Below the pieces are notes generated by a model. That model was not told where the DNA came from, ran no database searches, and saw only the letters and a list, made by a program, of their open reading frames with translations. Both the position numbers and the translations under genes were made by a program. This document shows, in pieces, positions 58,913-64,000 of a stretch of DNA of 64,000 nucleotides (its first letter is position 1; each line of letters starts with the position of its first letter). The DNA is taken from the NCBI GenBank assembly GCA_022661535.1, contig JAKULF010000007.1, positions 3,038,001 to 3,102,000 of the forward strand. Direction: 5' to 3'. This DNA comes from Eutypa lata (lineage: Eukaryota > Ascomycota > Sordariomycetes > Xylariales > Diatrypaceae).

Positions 58913-61800
58913 TATCGACTTGGAAGTCTAAAAGTTCGTGATAAAAGCCAGCTAAGGTAATAACGATGTGGTGATTCTATTCAGGTAGATGTGGCACCCC
59001 GGAGTGAGTTCTTCGGGGGTGTCGAAGGGGAAGATTTCGATCGATAGCTGGCATGATCGTCGACTCCCCTCACAAGAAACCCTATGATAAGGAGTTCATC
59101 CAATCAGTCCTGTACTATAGTAAGACAGCATCAAGTAGCAATCCATGATGCCAGTCTAGTAGACTATTGAAAGACTTTATCCTCTTCTTGTGCTCTGGCA
59201 GCGCCGGTCAGCCACTCAATTTTCAATGATCACCGTGAGACATACGTCAGGTGTGACCTTGAGGCGCTTTTAGTTGCAGACGCATCCAAATACTTACACC
59301 AACATGCATATCAATTCCCACAGTTGCCTATAAATTTAGCGAAATATTATGTTGGCGCCGATCTAGTGCATCAGCATTATAACATAAGTGCACCGAAGCC
59401 TCCTTAAACACAGTTGCTCTATGATAGTGGACGCCCTGTCTGTGGCTTGGATATCCTGAGACCACCACTTTGTACTTCTATTACACATCACATAGTACTA
59501 CCTTTTTAGAGACAGGGTTACAAAACTTTATTACGCAACGTGATTGTGGCTCACTACACAACACAAGTTTCGTTATCGCCTTTGACTCAGAATCAAAGTC
59601 GTGATCAAGTTGACCAAAAATCCAGAACGTTGTAGTTGTAACATAACCGTGAAATATTGGTTTGAATTTTTCTGCGTTAATAAGTTAAATAAGTATCAGC
59701 AGTTATTTCATATTCCGCCGTCATATTACTATACAAGATCAGGGGCTCCTTCTTATTCCAAGACCCAACACCAACACCAACCCCAGCAAGGCAAGTTGAA
59801 AATATCTAAGGACATAAGCCAAGATATTCCAGCTCGTAATGGGTGTGTTTCTTACTTTATACCGCGTATAGTATATACGATCTCGTATAGTAGTGTAGAC
59901 GAGAACATCAAAGGACTAGTTCATACCTAAAGACCAATTGGTCGATGCTTCAAGTCTTACGTTTTCTTTCGTTGACGTACACCCATCTTCAGAATCGCGC
60001 TTGCAGGTGCTAAATTAGAATGCAATGTGTTTCACTCTGTAACATGGAGTAAAGTCTGACTTTAACATGTTTGAAATGGTAAGCTACCACGGAGCCCACC
60101 TACGAAGAAATCATCTAAACATATAATAACTATTCTTCTTACTATTTACCGCTCCTATACAGCAGAATAGAATTGTCCACTAACATTGAAGGCACAGGCA
60201 TGAAACATATTGCACGACACGCAACTAATCAAGATAATCAGAATTGTACTCTAATCAGGATACATCATCACCCATGTCAATACACGTCCTACAACTTATG
60301 GGGGTTTCTTAAAGCCCGTGCCTTGAATTGGACATGTTCACTCCGGGGATAGCACTGCTTTACAGGGATATTGTCTATAGGGGCTTATGGTCTTCTATTA
60401 TATATTTCACCGTTTCTTTTCTGGCGCCTAGAGTCGTCCTGGGTTAGGATTGGTGCAGCTACGAGGAATTCGGTGGGAAACCTAATGTGACAATGAGGAA
60501 CGACGGGGTTGTTGATGATGTTCTCGATTCAATTTTCCTCGAGTGTGGGTCTGATGATACCTGCATGGGATATAAATGTTTGGTTTCATTTCATAGAACT
60601 CAAATAACAAGGTCGAGAACCGATCGGGAATACAGACAAGTTAGGAAGGTCAGGCAAAACTCGGCTGATCTTGAGCCAAACTCTTCAATGGAAGACATGG
60701 GACAACAATTTAAGGTATGTAGAACCGATCCGATGGTCTGGGTCCTGGGATCTCGCCAAATGTCGGTAAGATCCCTGACCTTTCCATGACGGGCCTAGAA
60801 GCCAGGGTGTTATGGATGCTGATTGGTCCCGAATGTTTGGTTTCATTGCATGCGACTCTGTAATACAGACTGCTTATTCTGCTACGACTCTGGTATGAAA
60901 CGTTTCCTTCCTAACCACCAGGATTTCGAAGCGTGCGTGTCCTACTAAATTCCTAGGCTTAGATTATAGCTATACTATGTATCTAGGGAGCTAAAATTGT
61001 ATGAACCGGCTCAAGATTCGAGCATGGGGCCCCGAGTAAGCGGGACGGGGTTGCTACTCATTTTGCAGGGTCGTATTATTGGATTTGAGGCTGAATAAAA
61101 AGACAGGAAGTATTTTGACTTCAGTGGTACATCTAGGTATTGTTGACATTCAAACCCGTTTGGGAAAACATAAATATGGTAAGTAAACAAACAATAACAA
61201 ATAGTTTGACCGTACAACTTTGGGCCATCTCTAGTATCCTGTAAGAAACAGTGATTCTATGTCAAAACACATTTAATCTTAGTGCTCTTGATTCTCGTAG
61301 CATCATCGACGTCTCAGGCTATTGGGATTACATAGTCCCAGATGAGTTCGTAGTATAATACAGGCGAAGAATAGAGACATTCTACCATGCCATAAAGTAG
61401 TAAATAAAACATACGGGCAAGCTAGGTAGATGGTGAACATACATGTATGTTATGTCCTATGTGTACTCCTAGAAGTCCATATGAAGGCCTAGAGTAGAAA
61501 ATACCGATTTGGAGATTTGTATATAATTTTCTTTAGTATTTAAGTGAAGGCTTGTATTATAATTGCAGAAGACATTTTCTAAGCACCTGTAAGTTTACAT
61601 TGCATCAATTGGGAAGAATATGGTTGATACATAGCATTCCCGAAGTTTCTGCCCTAGAAGTTGCTCCAGAGATGAAGCCGGGTTTTTTAATCAACAAGAA
61701 GATTTTGCACACAAGCACACCCCTCAATTCAACGCACTGGACAGAACTACACCTAGGCGAAAATATCTGCCTTCTTACCCATGTATTCACGGCAGTAAAG
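58913..61800. other. long intergenic stretch
   Basis: About 2.9 kb between divergent genes. Open frames at 59601-59930 and 60487-60789 (+) show no motif. The 16-mer AATGTTTGGTTTCATT occurs twice, near 60577 and 60834. The in-frame sequence 61552-61800 before the next start does not look like part of that protein. Confidence 0.45.
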
Positions 61801-64000
61801 ATGACATCAACTATACTCAAATCCTACACCCACGACACCACGATCGTGGCCACTTGGTTAGCTATCACGGCTCGCTCAAGAGGCTGCCCCACCCAACTCC
61901 TTGAGCACTCCGAGGAACACAAAGGTGGCAGACTAAAAGGGAAGGCAAGAAAGGAAGCAAAATCTGCCTCAGACCATGATGGCGCAAAGAAGACGTATAT
62001 ATTGCCTTTACAGAGCTTTATCCCACTGGCGGAATTTTTGCGGCAACGTGAGAAACCTCAAGTCCAAGTACCGATTTACTTCATAGTTGCAATCGACCGG
62101 GCTATTTCCTTGAGAGAGAAGTATGGGCAGAACTTGAGGGCCGGCAGACAATCCCGGGTAGCCAGTGAAGAGGAGAGTATTTCAGATCTTACTCACGATC
62201 ATTTCATCAATATTTTGAAGAGCGTCAAGGCCAATCTCGAAGCTCGCTTAGAGCGAGGACCGCGGCCAAAAACCGGTGAAAACGCCACAGTCAAATCATT
62301 GTTAGCGACTTTCTCCAACCTTGCGGTGGAAGATGGAGGTTATTTAGACGAAGAGCCCGTATCCCATAGTGAGAGAATCCCCTAAGTATATATGTGTTAA
62401 ATATTAGTAGCTAATACTTACTAGGTAAATTACAATCGCCTTCAAACATTTTTGAGCCCGAAACCCTGATAAGCTTCCAGGATACGTTGTTTCATTTTCG
62501 TGTCCTCCTAGCTGAATATCGGCATTTACTCAAAGCCGTCACAACCTTGGCAAACGAGTATAAAGAGGATAAACTGGACCTCGCAGCTTTTTCCGTTTCA
62601 GTTAACGCCGCTATCGATCTGGCCAGATATCATGAGGGCCAGCTCCGCCCCATAGTCGACGAGTATGCCTCGAAATCCGCTTCGACTCTCTCCGAGAGTC
62701 TGGCAAGAGAGTCGACGACAGATGCGTCAAGTATGAAATCGTTAATTACAGAGAAGAATATATACTTACCATTCTATTCTGCTTGTTGATAAAGTCACCT
62801 CGAGACAAGGAATCCACCCAATCTCCAGCTTTCTTACCTTTGACCACGACGATGTATTCATCGATTACTACGACCAACTTGATGTGGAATTTGCGGGAGT
62901 ATACACCATGTTGTCCACGTTCCATCATACACACCTTCTAGACGGCCCGTTAGATGGACACATGCTTGGTGTTCCACCGAACTTGGAAGGCTCCTGGGAT
63001 GTTTCTCAAGACTACGAGACCCTATCAAATGGGGAGAAGTGGGCAGCCGACAAGAGGATTGTAACTGAGCTGGTATATGAGCTCATCATCCTGGCAAAGA
63101 TTTCGAAGTACTTTTCAGGCATCGACGAGGTATCGAGAGCTATTAGAACCCTTCAGAGCGACGCAACCGTGCGAATGTCAGCTGTTTTCGCATGCCAGAC
63201 GCTACTGGTGGTACATAGGGTTCTCGGCAAAGACGTACAGCGTGGCATGGGGGACCTTTTCAATTGGATTGATAACCACTGCAGATCTCTCGAGGATCTT
63301 CAGAATTGGGTTGGATCAACGGATCTCAGCGCTGTTCAGTGGGACCCGTATAAGGCAAGGCATTTGGGTTTCTTCAAAACTCTGATCAGCGAGTGGAAAT
63401 CTGATCCTTTCCTGTATATAAAAGATAAGATTCCAGAGGCAGGGGTTCGGACGAGAGAGGGGAACTTCCTCATGTCTCGTCATCCCCTATTTTGCGGCAT
63501 CCTGCTTTATGCCGGCAGATGCTACTACCAGGGACTTGGAGTGATGGTTAAGAACACATTCGGTAGCATCCTGTGCATGGTACAATTGTATGAAGCTTGT
63601 AAAGGAAAGGGTCTTATAGATCCTTGTTGGCCGCTGATGGAGGTGCAGGGGCGGCAGTCGTTCTGTGTTGGGGAATCAACCCGTAATACGACAGCAAAGC
63701 AGATTATGCAATGGTTTCTGTTGGTTTGTGGGTTCTCGGTCGTTGAACTCTCGAGCAACCGTCGTACGAGTGCCAGATCTTCCACAGTAATCCGCAAAGG
63801 TATACAAGAGAAGGGTGCTATATCGTTGAAATTCAAGGAAAGGCACTGTGAACAGGGAGAACGGACGGATTTCACATATAACGACATGCGAAATTTACTA
63901 AAGGACACACGATCTGCGAAGGAGATTGATACGGAGAACGATGGCGGGGTTCTCCTGAAAATGATTGCTTCTGACCTGAATACGGAGGCGAACAACATCT
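61801..64000 (+). CDS. DUF6604-like protein, 3' end outside the window
   Basis: Exons 61801-62368, 62425-62730 and about 62795-64000, still open at the window end. Exons 1 and 2 join cleanly (CAT A|GTGAGA, acceptor ACTAG). The acceptor of intron 2 is either 62794 or 62809; both keep phase. The N-terminus (MTSTILKSYTHDTTIVATWLA, then RLKGKARKEAK, YILPLQSFIPLAEFL, IDRAISLREKYG and HDHFINILKSVKANLE) matches my memory of the DUF6604 domain found at the start of many mould proteins of unknown role. The region after intron 2 (at least 400 residues) is mostly helical, e.g. KRIVTELVYELIILAKI and FACQTLLVVHRVLG. No enzyme motif, signal or membrane segment is seen. Length, tail domains and function remain open. 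Confidence 0.75.

Noticed and set aside
1..64000. CRISPR arrays, insertion sequences, operons or ribosome binding sites
   Set aside because: None seen, and none expected in a fungal nuclear genome. No intact transposase or reverse transcriptase frame was recognised either.

Overview
The window is nuclear DNA of a filamentous ascomycete (Pezizomycotina, most likely Sordariomycetes; the order cannot be fixed by eye). Reasons: nearly every gene has short introns (about 50-150 nt) with GTRNGT donors, CTAAC-type branch sites and AG acceptors; genes lie on both strands without operons; and the set (group VI histidine kinase, CYP504-like and CYP505/540-like P450s, GT31-like transferase, DUF6604-like protein) is typical of moulds. 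I reconstructed exon structures by joining open frames at consensus splice sites and checking phase; none was compared with a database or transcripts. || Layout. 0.8-4.5 kb: SLN1-type osmosensing hybrid histidine kinase (-). 4.6-11.5 kb: gene-poor stretch with two decayed minus-strand genes, one a Zn2Cys6 transcription factor relic. 12.0-12.8 kb: secreted proline-rich tandem-repeat protein (+). 13.8-19.5 kb: a Dal5/ACS-type MFS permease (-) and a CYP504-like P450 (+), divergent. 20.6-24.0 kb: RRP7 (-) and a DHA1-type MFS exporter (+), divergent. 24.3-29.5 kb: a MOSC/flavin reductase/ferredoxin fusion (-) and a large unknown membrane protein (-). 32.5-34.4 kb: glutamine synthetase (-) with an ATG-only first exon and GATAAG sites upstream. 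38.2-40.3 kb: a long disordered unknown protein (+). 41.5-42.9 kb: polytopic membrane protein (-). 44.3-45.7 kb: CDC50/LEM3 flippase subunit (+). 47.4-49.1 kb: NASP/Sim3-type histone chaperone (-). 51.8-53.7 kb: GT31-like glycosyltransferase (+). 55.1-56.4 kb: Cys-rich single-pass surface protein (-). 57.2-58.9 kb: soluble CYP505/540-like P450 without reductase (-). 61.8 kb to the end: DUF6604-like protein (+), cut by the window edge. || How the parts relate. Housekeeping genes (SLN1, RRP7, glutamine synthetase, CDC50, NASP) alternate with accessory genes (two P450s, two MFS transporters, repeat protein, pseudogenes). There is no backbone PKS, NRPS or terpene synthase, so I do not call a biosynthetic cluster. 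The divergent MFS/CYP504-like pair could be a small uptake-and-hydroxylation unit for an aromatic acid, which is inference only. The least ordinary items are the secreted repeat protein, the three-domain MOSC fusion, the decayed regulator, the P450 with an altered oxygen-activation motif, and the ATG-only exon of glutamine synthetase.
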